From: Latrodectus hesperus
Lineage: Eukaryota; Arthropoda; Arachnida; Araneae; Theridiidae
Length of the DNA stretch: 64,000 nucleotides
Direction of reading: 5' to 3'
Assembly: GCA_037975125.1 (NCBI GenBank)
Contig: CM075857.1
Coordinates: 47,621,172-47,685,171, forward strand
A program made the position numbers and the translations under genes. A model generated the notes under the pieces. That model ran no database searches and had not been told where the DNA came from. It saw only the letters and a program-made list of their open reading frames with translations. Below, piece by piece: positions 11,714 to 23,899 of the stretch (within the stretch, counting starts at the first letter, position 1; every line of letters starts with the position of its first letter).

Positions 11714-12745
11714 ATGGAATGTACTTCTAATTCTTTACTCCCTATGGAGCAACAAATGATACAGGATCAAAGATATTTTGTTCTTAAAAGAACTGAGGGC
11801 AATTTTGATAATTTTTCTCCTTTCTTAATTAATAAGAGTCTTATTGGTACAGTTGGAAATGTCAAAAATGTTCGCAAGATGAAATCTGGTGATCTCTTAG
11901 TTGAAGTCTTATCAATTGAACAGGCCAAAGCCACCCTAAAACTAAAATGCCTTGGTAATATAAATGTTATAGTATCTCCTCATAGTAGGTTAAATTCTAC
12001 ATGGGGAGTAATTTCAGCATATGATCTATTTAATGTTTCAGAGGAGGAAATTTTGTATAATCTCGTTGACCAAAAAGTACAACATGTGCAGCGTATTATA
12101 ATCAGGAGAGAGGGCAAAATTATAAGAACTAAGCACCTTATACTCACATTTGCTACTCCTATACTACCTCAATCTTTTAAAGCTGGCTACCTAAATTGTA
12201 GTGTTCGCCCCTACATTCCAAATCCATTACTTTGCTTTAAATGTTAGCGTTTCGGCCATGCAAAAACTACTTGTAGGGGACATTTAACTTGTGCTCGATG
12301 TGCATCTGTTGAACATGATAGTAGTGAATGTCAATTACAAGAAAAATGTATAAACTGCAGTGGTGAACATCCATCGTACTCCCGGTCATGCCCAACCTGG
12401 ATATTAGAAAAAGAAATTATTACTGTGAAAATAAAACAAAACTTATCTTACCCTGAAGCCAGGCATATAGTATCATCTCATACTTCTAATCAAGGTATTA
12501 GCTATTCACAAGCAATTAAAAAAGTCATGAAATCTTGTAGTACTCAAACAGATTTCTTAAATTTTCCAAACTTACCCTAAAATATTCCAAGTATAAATGT
12601 CCCATCTATTCCGAAAGGAATTGCCGCACTGTCTTTCGCAAAATCTAAGTCTCAAAAATCCCTAAAATTAAAGAATGCAAAAGAAGGGCTCCATAAATCA
12701 CATTTAAAGAAAAAAGAAGCTCAACTGCCTCTAAGACAGGTATAA
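11714..12745 (+). pseudogene. LINE B ORF1 (CCHC zinc-knuckle protein), two in-frame stops
   Basis: The frame opens MECTSNSLLPMEQQMIQ and runs about 344 codons to TAA at 12743-12745. Premature stops occur at 12245-12247 (inside the first knuckle, after CFKC) and at about 12578 (after FPNLP). The knuckles follow as CFKC..FGHAKTTC, CARCASVEHDSSEC and CINCSGEHPSYSRSC, the pattern of gag-like ORF1 proteins of I-type elements, which bind element RNA. The C-terminal part is Lys/Ser-rich. ORF2 begins about 100 nt downstream. Both stops are single-base changes, so decay is mild compared with LINE A. Confidence 0.85.
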
Positions 12746-13149
12746 AAAACATGGACCCATCAGATGATGAAACACCCCTAAGTGGAGACTCATCTGAATC
12801 CCAGATGGCTTGCTCCAATGCTGGAGCATTCAGCTTGGCTTAATGGGAACCTTCATTTCTTGGAATTGTCGAGGTTTTCGCACTCATATAGAAGATATAA
12901 AAACAATTATAAACCTGCATAATCCAGTTTGTTTTGCCATCCAAGAAACATTCTTGAAACCTCAGTACAGTTTAAAATTGCGTCAATATAATTGTGTTAG
13001 GAAAAATGTTAATCATGATTCAGTTTCTGGAGGTGTATGCATTCTTGTGTCTTGTAATATTCCTAGCACTATACAATCCCTTAACACTTCATTACAGGCT
13101 GTTGCAGTACGCATACACACAACATCTCTCATTACTATTTGTAGACTTT

Positions 13150-13590
13150 CTTCTTCTTCTTCGAGTTGGGTTTGTATGTCATTGAACACCTCTGCTTTTA
13201 TCAGCATTTTGTATTGTTAACTCCAAACCTAATGTTTCTTAGTTCCAGTTGCTCGGATCACCCACTTTATTAATAAAGTCTGATAACCCTTTAATGGAAT
13301 CTAGGTGTAACTCTCTAGTATGGATGATGCCTAAAGAGGTTAATCTAGGGAGGGCAAGAGCCTCACATTCATAAATGGTATGCTTGGCCGTTTCCTCTTG
13401 CATATGACATTTCCTGCAGATAGGGTCTTGCTGAAACAGTCCCATTTTATGGAGATGTTTTCTGAAATAGTAGTGCCCAGTTAGGAAGCCTACGATTAAA
13501 CGTATCTTCTGCCTAGAGCATCTTAGCATTTCATAGGAAATCCTCGCTGATGATCTACAGATCATACTTTTAGCGTGGGTTTGACCAGGA
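13150..13590 (-). mobile_element. LINE A 3'-end fragment, 5'-truncated, inside LINE B
   Basis: On the minus strand it encodes the end of LINE A ORF2 (FLTGHYYFRKHLHKMGLFQQ, CRKCHMQEETAKHTIYEC, ending NKVGDPSNWN) and then the same 3' UTR, finishing in (GAA)n, which appears as CTTCTTCTTCTTC at its + strand left edge. It is flanked by the 13-bp direct repeat ATTTGTAGACTTT (13137-13149 and 13591-13603). It splits the LINE B endonuclease exactly. The coding stretch 13239-13565 is open without stops, so this is a young copy. Confidence 0.92.
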
Positions 13591-13982
13591 ATTTGTAGAC
13601 TTTACTTACCTCCCCATGCGATCATCCATGAAAGCGATTTAATCAGTTTGCTGGACCAACTACCTACATCCTTTATTTTACTTGGTGACTTCAATGGTCA
13701 TAATACCTTATGGGGTAGTGATAATATGAATCCTCGGGGCAAGACAGTTGAACAGTTCATTTCTAATAACGATATCTGCCTTCTAAATTCCATGGAAATA
13801 ACCTATTTCCATCAGCCATCAAGAACTTTTCACTCATTAGATTTAGCTATTTGCTCTCCATCAATTCTACCTTCGTTAAATCTTAATGTTGATAAGGACT
13901 TATATAACAGTGATCAATTTCCTTTAATTATAAACCAAACTGGTATAAGCAGACCACAAGTCTTCCACTCCTCTTATTCTTA

Positions 13983-14168
13983 GCCAAGCTGGCAGCCGAA
14001 TGGTTAGCGCTCTTGCCTTCGGTTCAACAGTTCGTGGGTTCGAATCTCACCTTGGGCATGGATGTTTGTAGTGGTTCGGAATCCACTTTAAACCGTAAGT
14101 CCCGGTCTAATTAGCCCTCGTGTGCAAAAAATGACCGTTGAGCGACAAACAAACCAAACCAAACCAAA
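13983..14168 (+). mobile_element. tRNA-derived SINE, family 1, complete copy inside LINE B
   Basis: The head has a pol III A-box-like stretch (TGGCAGCCGAATGGTTAGCG) and B box GGTTCGAATCTC, followed by a tRNA-unrelated body (TTGGGCATGGATGTTTGTAG...) and an (AAACC)n tail. The direct repeat CCTCTTATTCTTA at 13970-13982 and 14169-14181 is the target duplication. It splits the LINE B coding region cleanly. Related copies lie at 23900-24097, 26621-26695 and 63434-63592. It cannot be a functional tRNA: the acceptor arms do not pair and the 3' half is unrelated. Confidence 0.9.
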
Positions 14169-14524
14169 CCTCTTATTCTTATCATCGTGCAGACTGGCCT
14201 CTCTACACTCAATTAGCTGTGATTACTGACAGCATGGTTAGATGTGAGAATATCAATGATGCTGTCCAAAAAGTAACTGATACACTTCTAGATGCTGCCA
14301 AAAACACAATTCCCAAGCGTTCCCCAATTCTACGCAAATATCATAAACCATGGTGGAACCATGAGTGCCAAGTGTCATACAAAAAACAGAAAAAGTTGTG
14401 GACTGTTTTTCGCAGGTGCCCTACCATGGAAAACCTCATGGCTTTCATAAAAGCTAAAGCTTTTGCTCGTCGAGTACGGCGAAATAGTCAAAAAGAATCT
14501 TGGATAAGATATGTTTCCTTCATC

Positions 14525-14690
14525 ACATCATCAACTTCCAACAAAAAGTTATGGAAGAAAGTTAAAGCTTCCAGTGGTTTATATAGGGACTTCTCTATCC
14601 CAATACTACATCATCAACTTCCAACAAAAAGTTATGGAAGAAAGTTAAAGCTTCCAGTTGTTTATATTGGGACTTCTCTATCCCAATACT
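14525..14690 (+). repeat. 83-bp tandem duplication in LINE B ORF2
   Basis: Bases 14525-14607 are repeated at 14608-14690 with few changes (for example CAGTGGTTTATATAGG versus CAGTTGTTTATATTGG). The duplication shifts the frame, since 83 is not a multiple of three, and lies between endonuclease and RT. Confidence 0.85.
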
Positions 14691-16442
14691 ACGCACAGGA
14701 GCTGACACACTTTCTTCTCAATATGATATTGCCAATCTTTTAGGTGAAACTTTTGCAAGGGTATCTGGTCCAGCCTCTTATGATCCTAAATTTCTCAGAA
14801 CCAAAGAGCAAGCTGAAAAGAAACCTATAAAGTTTCATGAAAAAGCCATACATCCATATAATTGCAATTTCTCTTTGCTGGAACTGCAGAGAGCCCTGTC
14901 CCAAACTAAAAATACTAGTCCAGGACCAGATGGTATCTCATATAAGATGCTTTGTCATCTTAAACATGAATCTTTAATAAACATTCTTTTTCTATTCAAT
15001 AGAATATGGAATGAACATGTCTATCCCAGTCTTTGGAGCAAAGCAATTATTATTCCAATTCTTAAACCTGGGAAAGATCCAACTAATCCTCAAAACTATC
15101 GTCCAATTGCTCTCACAAGTTGCCTTGCTAAAACTTTGGTGCGTATGGTCAATGCCCGTCTTGTTTATGGACTTGAAGACAATCAGTACATATCCCTTTA
15201 TCAAAGTGGGTTCCGGAAAGGTCAATCTACTCTGGACAATATTGCATACCTAGAAACACAAATTAGAAATGCTTTTGTATGGAGACATCACTTGGTGTCT
15301 ATATTTTTTGACATAGAAAAAGCTTATGATAAGACATGGCATTATGGAATTCTTCGAACTTTGTATAATTTTAATTTCTGAGGAAATTTACCCAATTTTA
15401 TTCAGAGTTTTTTAAGTTCTCGCATTTTTAATGTCCGTATAGGATCTGTTTTATCTAATCCATTTATCCAATGTGAGGGGGTTCCTCAGGGAAGTGTCTT
15501 AAGTGTTACTGTTTTTAATATTTGCATCAGCAACATTCTTCTTGTATTGCAACCATCTGTCCATGGAACATTATATATTGACGATCTCCAAATTTCTTGC
15601 CAAGGTTCCAATATGCAACTGATTGAACGGCAATTACAAACTGCTGTCAATAATCTAGTTGCTTGGTGTAATGAAAATGGGCATACTTTGTCCCCTTGTA
15701 AAAGCAATTGTATCCATTTTTGCAGAAAAACTGGGCTTCATCCTGATCCAGAAATTAAGATATCAGGTATAACTATTCCTGTAGTTAATCAGATATCATT
15801 TCTTGGGCTTATATTTGTATAAAGTTAACCTTCCTACCATATATCTTAGATTTGCGCAAAAGATGCGAAAAATCAATAAATATTCTGAAAGATCTCTCTA
15901 ATACCTCTTGGGGTGCAGATCGTCAAGCATTACTCCGAGTGTATCAGTCAGTTATTCTATCTCGAATTGACTAAGGTAGCGTAGTTTATGGATCAGCCGG
16001 ATCATCAGTTTTGCGCAAATTAGACCCTGTTCATCACTCAGCTTTACGAATCTGTTCTGGAGGATTCCGGACTTCTCCTGTCCAGAGCCTTTATGTAATT
16101 TGCAACCAGTTACATCTAGATCTGAGGCGTAAGCAAGTCTCTCTACATTATTATTTCAAAATGTTATCAGTAATACAACACCCTTTGAAATCGATGATTT
16201 TTTGTCCCTCTTTAAGAAGGCTGTATAATGCACGGCCACATAACATATTACCATTTTATGAGCGTACAAATTCATTCCTGTCTTCATCTGAGTTCCCTGA
16301 TTTACATATTCAAATCACAGATGCTCTAAGATTTCCTCCTTGGAATATTCCTGTTGTCAATATAATCAAACCCTTTACTGGATACAATAAATCAGTTACA
16401 TCTTCCCTTATTTTGTAACAAATGTTTTCACACATTCATTCT

Positions 16443-16702
16443 CATTATTCCTCCCACATCTCTGTATATACAGATGGCTCAAAATCAAGTGGTCATGTTG
16501 GTTGTGATATTGTTGTTGGAAATACAGTTTACAGCTATAAACTGCATGCATCATATTCTGTGTATATTCCTCCCACATCATTATTCCTCCCACATCTCTG
16601 TATATACAGATAGCTCAAAATCAAGTGGTCATGTTGGTTGTGGTATTGTTGTTGGAAATACAGTTTACAGCTATAAACTGCATGCATCATATTCTGTGTA
16701 TA
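16443..16702 (+). repeat. 136-bp tandem duplication at LINE B RNase H start
   Basis: The segment starting CATTATTCCTCCCACATCTC at 16443 begins again at 16579; similarity runs to about 16702. It duplicates the first RNase H strand (VYTDGSKSSGH). The sister copy at 54346-54480 has this segment only once, so the duplication arose in this copy. Confidence 0.85.
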
Positions 16703-18213
16703 CAGCTGAAGCTGTTGCTATTAAACATGCTCTAGAAATAATACAATTCAGCTCTTATCGAAAATACTGTATATATACAGATAGCATGAGTGTGCTCATG
16801 CAATTAGACAATTTTAAAGATAAATGTCATCCAATAATAGTGGAAATTTTGGATATTTTAAATATATTGAAGAATAAAGGATTTGACATCTTGTTTTGTT
16901 GGGTTCCAAGTCATGTTGACATAGCTGGGAATGAACTTGCAGATAATGCTGCTAAAAATGCCTCTGACATTTTGCAGAAAGCATTAACATTTTTTGACAT
17001 TAAACAAATTATCAAAGATTTCATTTCCTCCCACTGGCAAAAAGCATGGGATTTGCAGAAGAACAATAAATTATATAGTATATCCTCCCACATTCTTCCA
17101 TTCCCAGTTGTTCCCATGCGAAGAGTAGATGTAAACCTCACACGGCTTCGTATTGGACATATTAGATTTACACACAAGCACTTATTCTTGTCTCGTAGTG
17201 CTCCAGTTTGTGGCATGTGTAATGTACCATATACAGTACATCACATTTTAGTTGTCTGTCCTAACTTCAATGATTTACGCATAGTGTTTTTTAATACCAC
17301 AAATTTAATTTTATCAGACTTGCTTGGGTTTAAACCACATAGAAATATTGTATGCATTTTTACGTTCAATAGGTTTCTTGAATTCTATTTAAGATTTTTA
17401 GCCAAAATAATCTTTTACAAATACTCTTCTTGAACTTTTAATACATTCCATTGTATATATCTGACTAGTATTTTAACATAGAATTTTTACTCACATTTTT
17501 AAATATTGTACGGTGCAGAAATGTCCAATATTTGACCTTGCATTAGTAAACCTCACAAAATCAATCAATCATTTTGGGAACCATTAATTGATTTTATAGT
17601 TCTGGAAATATATATATTTCTACCTTTGAAGTTTTTAATTAATTTATCTAGCAGCAAGAGGTTAATTTTATGATAATGGTAAGAGAATATGTAGAAAAAT
17701 AAAATACTTATGTATGTTTCTTTGAAATGTTTGCAAGCTATTAAGCTTTTTAATTGCCTTTAAAATCATAAATTTTTCCATCCTTTGTATTGTTTTCAGC
17801 CTTAAACTTCAAGAAACAAAGTTTAAAAGGCTTTATAATATATATTTAATTTTAAACTCTAAGTGCTTATCATTTTATTTCTTGATAAAATATTTGTAAA
17901 AAAAAAATGTTTGTGCCTCTTTTTTTTAATTACTTGCTTTTTTATAGATCTAAAATAATTTCTATGTTTGTATCTTCCAAACTGTTATCTTTGTACATAT
18001 AAATGCTTAATAAAGAAATTACTTTTTTGATGTAGCATCATAAATATTTATTTATTATATTTTTTAACATACTTTTTGTCTTAAAATATTCATTTTACTT
18101 AAAAGTTTTAATTTATTCATCATTTAAATATACTTTGTCTTTTAATTTTTAATAGTAAATATCAAATATTAATGTTCAGTTTTTGATGCAAATTTCTTAT
18201 TTAATTTTTTTAG

Positions 18214-18817
18214 CAATTTAACAAGTGGAATTATTTCACCGAGTGATATACCAGATTCTCCTGGTGAAGCTATGTTGTCTCCAAGTATTGATAAGAATAA
18301 GCAATCAGAATTCAAGTTTCCCATTTGTGAAAATGAAATAACTAATGTTTGTAATGAATCATATGAAGATGGTCCATTTGATGATGTAAAAGTGTACAAT
18401 ATAGAAGGTGATTGTTCACCTATGTCAAGCTTTAGTGAATTAAGTATTCATACTTCAAGCCATATGTCTGTAACATATGTTCGTAGTCTGAAAAATAATT
18501 TAAATGTTAACGAGGAACATTCTCTTAGAATTAACTGTACGGCAAATATTGATATATGTTCATTTGAAGATTCTAAAGTAGATTTCTCCAATAGTACCCA
18601 AAATGTGGCTTTAGATAAGCAAAATCCTGTAAATTTTAACAATGTTGTGTCACATTCTAATCAAACTCCAGTTCAGTGTGACAAATCTTTTAATAAACAT
18701 AAAAGTGAAGATTTTACAATTGAACAAAACTTTATAAAACAAGAAGCAGAAATTGAAAAAGAAACTGTTGCAATTTCTCAAACAAAAGAAAATCATTCTC
18801 AAATTGAGAAAGTTGAA
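18214..18817 (+). CDS. Apc: Apc exon: conserved inter-repeat block and third 20-residue-type repeat
   Basis: After the acceptor TTTTTTTAG (ending 18213) the frame gives NLTSGIISPSDIPDSPGEAM, nearly the same as vertebrate SGIISPSDLPDSPGQTM, the block between the second and third 20-residue repeats (the catenin inhibitory domain) needed for beta-catenin destruction. VYNIEGDCSPMSSFSELSIH (about 18391-18450) is a diverged 20-residue repeat. The rest is low-complexity and rich in Asn, Ser and Lys. The donor is GAA/GTGAGT at 18817/18818, phase 0. This is the longest internal exon of the set (604 nt), and the phases on both sides fit its neighbours. Confidence 0.9.
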
Positions 18818-19783
18818 GTGAGTAATTTGTTTCTTTATATAAGCTTTTGATTGATTATCTTTCTATAAAAAGGTAATTTTTAATAAAGAACTTTAAAAAA
18901 ATATGATTTTATGTGTTTTTATTTGTCAAGTTTAGTGAAAGATTTATAAATATTTTATTTAAAATTCAATAGCTTTTAAAAGTTGATTAATTTTTCTCCT
19001 TTATGAAAAAACTCTATTAATTTATTTTGTGCCTTAGAAGATATTTAAAAAACCAAATGCAATTTGCTTTTTATTTACTTTTTTAAAGTTGCTAATGCAA
19101 ATCTGGTTGTGCAAATTAAATATGAAATATTAATTTAATAAAAGAATTTGTTAAATGGAAGTAAAACCAGAATTATACAAAATTTTAATAGGAATTGAAA
19201 TATTAAACAAAAAAATTGTATAGTTTATTACAAACTTTTATTAAAGCTGTTTTGATATTAGAATGTTGTTATGGCTTAAATCAATTTGTTTATTCTTTGA
19301 AAAATATATTTTTACTTGCAAGTTATGCTTTCAGACTGGCAGTATGTAATTGATCTTGGCAAGTTAAGTCCAAGTATTGTACTGTTGAATTCTCATAGGA
19401 ATTTCTAATTGTGTATTACTCGAAACCATAAGGTTTATTTATCGTTGAATAACTGCACTTTTCAATTAGCTGGTCTTGATTAAATGTGTTATACTAAATA
19501 ATTTATTATTCAAAATGAAATTTTTTCTTTATAAAATAAAAAATTTTCATAAGTGAAGATGTGTATGTGTATTTTGTAGTTTGGATTTATTTCCCAGCAA
19601 CTAAGAAGAAATATGAAAAACATTTGTAAATGGTATCAGTTTCTTGGGTAAATGAAATAATACTCAGGTGTTCTATTAGTTTTTATGTTAAAATTAATTT
19701 TTCTTACAATGAATCAAGGTTGAATCTTTTATTTTTTAACACAAACTCTTGTTTGAATCTTTACAATTCCTCATTCTTTACAG

Positions 19784-19888
19784 GTTTTAGAAACTAATAA
19801 TAATGTAATTAGCAGTGAAGATGAATCTGATGCTCTTATAGAAGAATGCATTAAGCGTGGCAGATCTAATATGCAGACAACAGCTAAG
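19784..19888 (+). CDS. Apc: Apc exon: SAMP-like repeat 1
   Basis: This 35-codon exon lies between TTCTTTACAG and AAG/GTATGG, phase 0 on both sides. It encodes VLETNNNVISS, then EDESDALIEECIKRGRSN. The pattern acidic-LIEECI-xx-G-R matches the vertebrate SAMP context (DDDxEILEECIxSAMP), which binds the Axin RGS domain, but SAMP itself is replaced by RGRS. Being phase 0/0 it could be skipped without changing the frame. Confidence 0.82.
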
Positions 19889-20787
19889 GTATGGCTAAAT
19901 TAACAGAAAGAATATGATTACATTGTTCTTTTATGAATGCATTTACTATTTAATTGTTTTTGTAGATTAAGTTAATAGTTTCTTACAATTTGTATTTAGC
20001 AAAATCAAAATTTACAACCACTCTTTCCTTTGGTATAAAAATAGATAAATAACAACATTCCATATGTTTCAAATTTACATTGTTGAGTTATGCATCATAT
20101 TCTTTTTAAAATGATTTTAATGTATTGAAAATTAATGTTTTGGATCCTTATAAATGTTACAAAAGGTTTGATTTTTCAGAATTTGGTTGTTAAATTGATA
20201 TTCTATTCAACAATTTTCCTTTCAAGTTACAAAGCAGAAGCAAATAGTTCTTGGTTCTGAACTTTCAAAATATTTTGTATATAATACATGGATATATTGC
20301 CCTTTTGCTTTCTGTACATAAATATGTGTGAGCATGGATGTCAAATGGCTTTTTATGTTTTCTTTCTTGCATTTAGTAGATATGACTTACTGTCAATGAA
20401 AAAAAATGATGCTGAAACTAAAACATCGCTTATAGGCGATTCACTATGCAGTGACAAATCATATTTATTGACTTATAAAATATCATTTTCACTGTTTCAG
20501 TGAAATAATTTGTTTATTTCATTCAAGGAATTATTTATAGAAAATAATTTGTTTTTGAAACACAGTAAATTGAAATCATTTTAAATATGTAAATTTTTTT
20601 TTAATTTTCAACTGATATAACTATTATATTATATGTAAAATTAATTTTTTATAAATAATAAAATTATTACTTATCTTAATGTGATTGAATATTTTAAATG
20701 TAGCTCATAATATTTTATATAATTATTTTAGTAATAATTAAGTAATTTTATTGAAATTTATAAGATTATATAAATTTTTTTCCCCAG

Positions 20788-21069
20788 AAATATAGTCTGA
20801 ATGACGCATCTCAAAGCAGCCAAAAGTCTACATCAAACATATACAATGATGAGAATGATCTTTTAATTAAAGAATGCATTGACTTAGGAAGACCTCAAAA
20901 GTTATCATCTGGTGAAAAATTAAGAAAAGCAGTAAATAATTCTGATCCTCAGTCTAGTAAATCTCAGAAGCAGAAGTTGAAAAACTTGCAACAAAATAGC
21001 AGATTAAAACCAGGGCAAACAACTGAATGTTACCAAATGGATGCTTATAACAGTGATGCTTTTACTCAG
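20788..21069 (+). CDS. Apc: Apc exon: SAMP-like repeat 2
   Basis: The acceptor is TTTTTTCCCCAG ending 20787; the donor is ACTCAG/GTTTGT at 21069/21070; 94 codons, phase 0/0. It encodes YNDENDLLIKECIDLGRPQK, again acidic residues followed by LLIKECI and a degenerate SAMP (LGRP). The remainder (KQKLKNLQQNSRLKPGQTTE) is basic and Gln-rich. Homology is carried only by the short motif, but the open frame, splice sites and phase agree with both neighbours. Confidence 0.82.
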
Positions 21070-22434
21070 GTTTGTTGTAATATTTTTAATTATTCTATTT
21101 TACTTTTATTAAAATTAATTCTAAATTTGATCATATAAGATACTTATTTTCAGATGTAATTAAAAAAAATACATATTAATATACAATTATGCATTAAGAT
21201 ACTTTGAATATATACAGCGTATTTTAATACTTTCAAATCTTAAAAGAAAATTGTAAAATTCCATTATTTGGTGTAGATTCAGTATGATTTCCAATTTTCT
21301 CACTAAATTCTTTTCCAATTTTCAGCAAGCCAAAATTCGAAATTATTTGATTTCACATTATTTTGAAGTTTTGAAAATTTCCTTTTCTTTATCTATTTCT
21401 GTAGAGTCCTACTATAATGTGTGATATTCTTTTAGAATTAAAGTTTTCACTCTTCCTTTATCCTGCAAATCTTTTTTATTGACATGAACACTTGCTACTT
21501 TCCTTCCAATTAATTTGAATAATATTTCTGCCTTGAATTCTTTCAGATCTTTCTTGCATATAATGGAGTCTAAAAATATATTTCAAAATTCTGTGCTTTT
21601 TAGTACTGGTATCATCAACATTTTTACTCTCTTGATCAGCTTGTTGAAAAAATTTCGATTATGCTTCCAGTTTATTGTATTAACAATGGTGTCAGACTTC
21701 TGCTTCCTGTATTCTGAATTGTTCAGATGTTGGTTAATTCTTTTTTCACATTAGATTTCTTCTTTCCTTTTTGTTTTTATTCTTTTCTTCTGTTTCTCTT
21801 CTCTTTGATCTCTACTGTATAAATTAGAATTTCTTTTTCAGTTTTCATGTTTGATATATTTTGTTTCTATTTAGTATGTGTTTCAATTCTACTAATTTCA
21901 TAGAAAGTTACATCTTCACTGATTTCAAGTATGACTGTTACCAAGTCTTCTTTTTTCATGTTTTTGAACATTTTATTTTGTTTTTTTAAGCTTCAACCCC
22001 TTCAGAATTTTATTGGCAATTCTTTTACTTTTCTTTCTGTATCTTGAATTTTTCACAGGGGAGTAATTTCATCTCTCATCTGTTGTTCTCAAAAGAAAGT
22101 GTGATGTTTTGTTGAATGTAGATAATTCAATTTAATAACAATTTGTAATGCATTATACAATATTTAAATTATTTGCAAATGGAAACTAAGACACTGTAGA
22201 ATGAAATTTGCTTAGTGTAAAGACTATAATTCTAATGTTTTACAATTCATTCATTACATATTCATTTATTTTTATTCATTATTACGTTTTTATACACAAA
22301 ATTTATTATTTAGTTCTAAGTGTATAATTTTGTGTCTTTTATTAGTGATTATTTTACATTTTATTTCTATAGTTTTATATTTTACTTTGTTTCTATGATT
22401 TTTATTGTCATATTTTACTTTTATGATTTTTAAG

Positions 22435-22572
22435 GGAAGGAAATACTCTTCACAGCAGTCAACAAATAAATATTTTGGTATGAAACCTTTTCGCCCACTT
22501 CTGAGTAATAAAGCAACAGATCCTGTGAAAAATTTACGGAAAGAAATACTTATGGGTGTTTTTAAAACAATG
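22435..22572 (+). CDS. Apc: Apc exon (probable): possible degenerate SAMP-like repeat 3
   Basis: A 46-codon open stretch is bounded by a plausible acceptor (TGATTTTTAAG ending 22434) and donor ACAATG/GTATTT, phase 0/0. It encodes GRKYSSQQSTNKYFGMKPFR and, later, NLRKEILMGVFKTM, which may be a worn SAMP-like unit (LRKEI-x-G...). No strong motif anchors it; support comes from length, phase and composition, so it could be a false exon. Confidence 0.55.
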
Positions 22573-23562
22573 GTATTTTATTTTTATTATTTAAATTTTA
22601 TATTGATCTTTTATAATTCAGGTGATTAAAAAAACTCAAAAAACTTTTGTTTCTTTTACTCTTCTGACAGCATTGATCGATTCAAATTAAACAGTAAAAT
22701 GCAAATACTTTTAGCTCAATGGCATTTTTCTTTGTGAGGAATTTCTAATGCTCTTAATTCTAATGCTAATGCTTTCTGCATTACAAACAATTAAAGAAAA
22801 TGATTTTACATGAAGTTTTCAACTTGTTTTCATCATTAATTACAATTTTTACGTTTGAATGGCATTTATATTAACAAGTGTTTCTTTACTAGTTTTTAGA
22901 TGTAATACATGAAAGGGTAAGCATTTTCTTTGTGTTTAGCATTTCCCATTGATATAAAAAATATTTTATTAAATTTTACAGAACTGTGATCTCATTAGTA
23001 GTTTATTTCTAATGCACATAAACATCTGTATTAGTTGAATAGGGGTTTTTCAATGACTTTTCTCTTTTGTTTCATTATGCATAATTATTATTACCTCAAA
23101 CAAAAAGAAAACTTTAGCTTATCAAATTATGCAAAATGTATAATTAAAATATTAACAAATGGAATTGTTAATAATAATGTGTATACTTGTTTCCAGAAAG
23201 GAATGAAAATATGAATTGCTGTGCAAAAAGTGATTTAAGAAATAATTAAGTATAAAAAAATATAAAAAAATTTTTGTCTGGAATAACATATATTTTTATG
23301 TATTTAATTAAAAAATATCCATTTGTTTAATGATTGTTTTCAGGAACCATGCTTTTCAGAACAGACCATAGATTCAAAGTACTGTATATTTCTTTTTTAA
23401 TTTTTGTTATTATTTGTTACATTTGTCTTTGACTTGGAGTCTTATTCAAAACTTTTCTTGCAATTACAAAAATCCCAATAAAAACTAAATATTTATTGAT
23501 AGTGAACCAAAATATCATTTAAATGCATCAGGATATATCCTACTTGTAAATAATTACAATAA

Positions 23563-23564
<2 letters not shown>

Positions 23565-23643
<79 letters not shown>
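23565..23643. repeat. (AT)n microsatellite
   Basis: About 39 uninterrupted AT dinucleotides lie in the large Apc intron between 22572 and 27854. Confidence 0.95.
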
Positions 23644-23647
<4 letters not shown>

Positions 23648-23899
23648 AATTTGTGGAATTTTAATTTAATTCCCCTTTTTAATTCTATAATTTACTAGAA
23701 CATTCAGTCTATTGGAAAAGGATTCCAGAATTTTCTACTACAGTGTTAAAGAGCAAATATCTCCAATATGTTGTATTATCTTCATTCTATCAACCAATTG
23801 TTGCTTTGAATTTCTGTTATTTCATTTATCTATTCAATGACAATTTTTGTGGTAGTATTTTCTTATAATATCTTAAATACCACTACTTCTTTGATATCA

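Larger units (their letters stand above)
12843..17433 (+). pseudogene. LINE B ORF2: endonuclease-RT-RNase H, interrupted by two insertions
   Basis: The frame starts MGTFISWNCRGFRTH, the APE-type endonuclease N-terminus. It is cut at 13149 by a LINE A fragment and resumes at 13604 (LLGDFNGHNTLWGS, DLAICSPS). It is cut again at 13982 by a SINE and resumes at 14182. RT follows with TSPGPDGISYKML, RPIALTSCLAKTLVRMV, YQSGFRKGQSTLDNI, FFDIEKAYD, GVPQGSVLSV and the catalytic box YIDD at about 15579-15590. RNase H lies at about 16460-16950 (VYTDGSKSSG, IYTDSMSVL, CWVPSHVDIAGNELADNAA). The end has CGMCNVPYTVHHILVVC, a CxxC...HxxxxC knuckle. There are also in-frame stops (15379, about 15820, 15972) and 83-bp and 136-bp tandem duplications. 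Confidence 0.87.
11188..17571 (+). mobile_element. LINE B: full-length I-type retrotransposon in Apc intron 2
   Basis: The element starts with a GC-rich hairpin (CCCCC-CTCA-GGGGG) and ends with a (TCAA)n tail. It is flanked by the 11-bp direct repeat TTTTGGGAACC at 11177-11187 and 17572-17582, which is the target-site duplication. It carries ORF1 with three CCHC-type knuckles and ORF2 with endonuclease, RT and RNase H. It lies in the same orientation as Apc, between exons ending 10451 and starting 18214. Later insertions (antisense LINE A fragment, SINE) and two internal tandem duplications lengthen it. Clade assignment to I/Nimb (CCHC ORF1 plus RNase H, SWNCRGFRTHIEDI endonuclease start) is inference. 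A sister copy in pieces is at 40269-41560 and 53026-55325. Confidence 0.92.

Noticed and set aside
13983..14060. Possible tRNA gene inside LINE B
   Set aside because: Same reasons; it is a SINE with a target duplication interrupting the LINE reading frame.
21300..22120. Minus-strand Lys-rich stretch with MKKEDLVTVILEISEDVTFY
   Set aside because: Too many stops and no family I can name; it may be an old transposon ORF but is not supportable.
23344..23378. Possible Apc micro-exon (EPCFSEQTIDS between CAG and GT)
   Set aside because: It would end in phase 2 while the next exon needs phase 0, and it has no motif.
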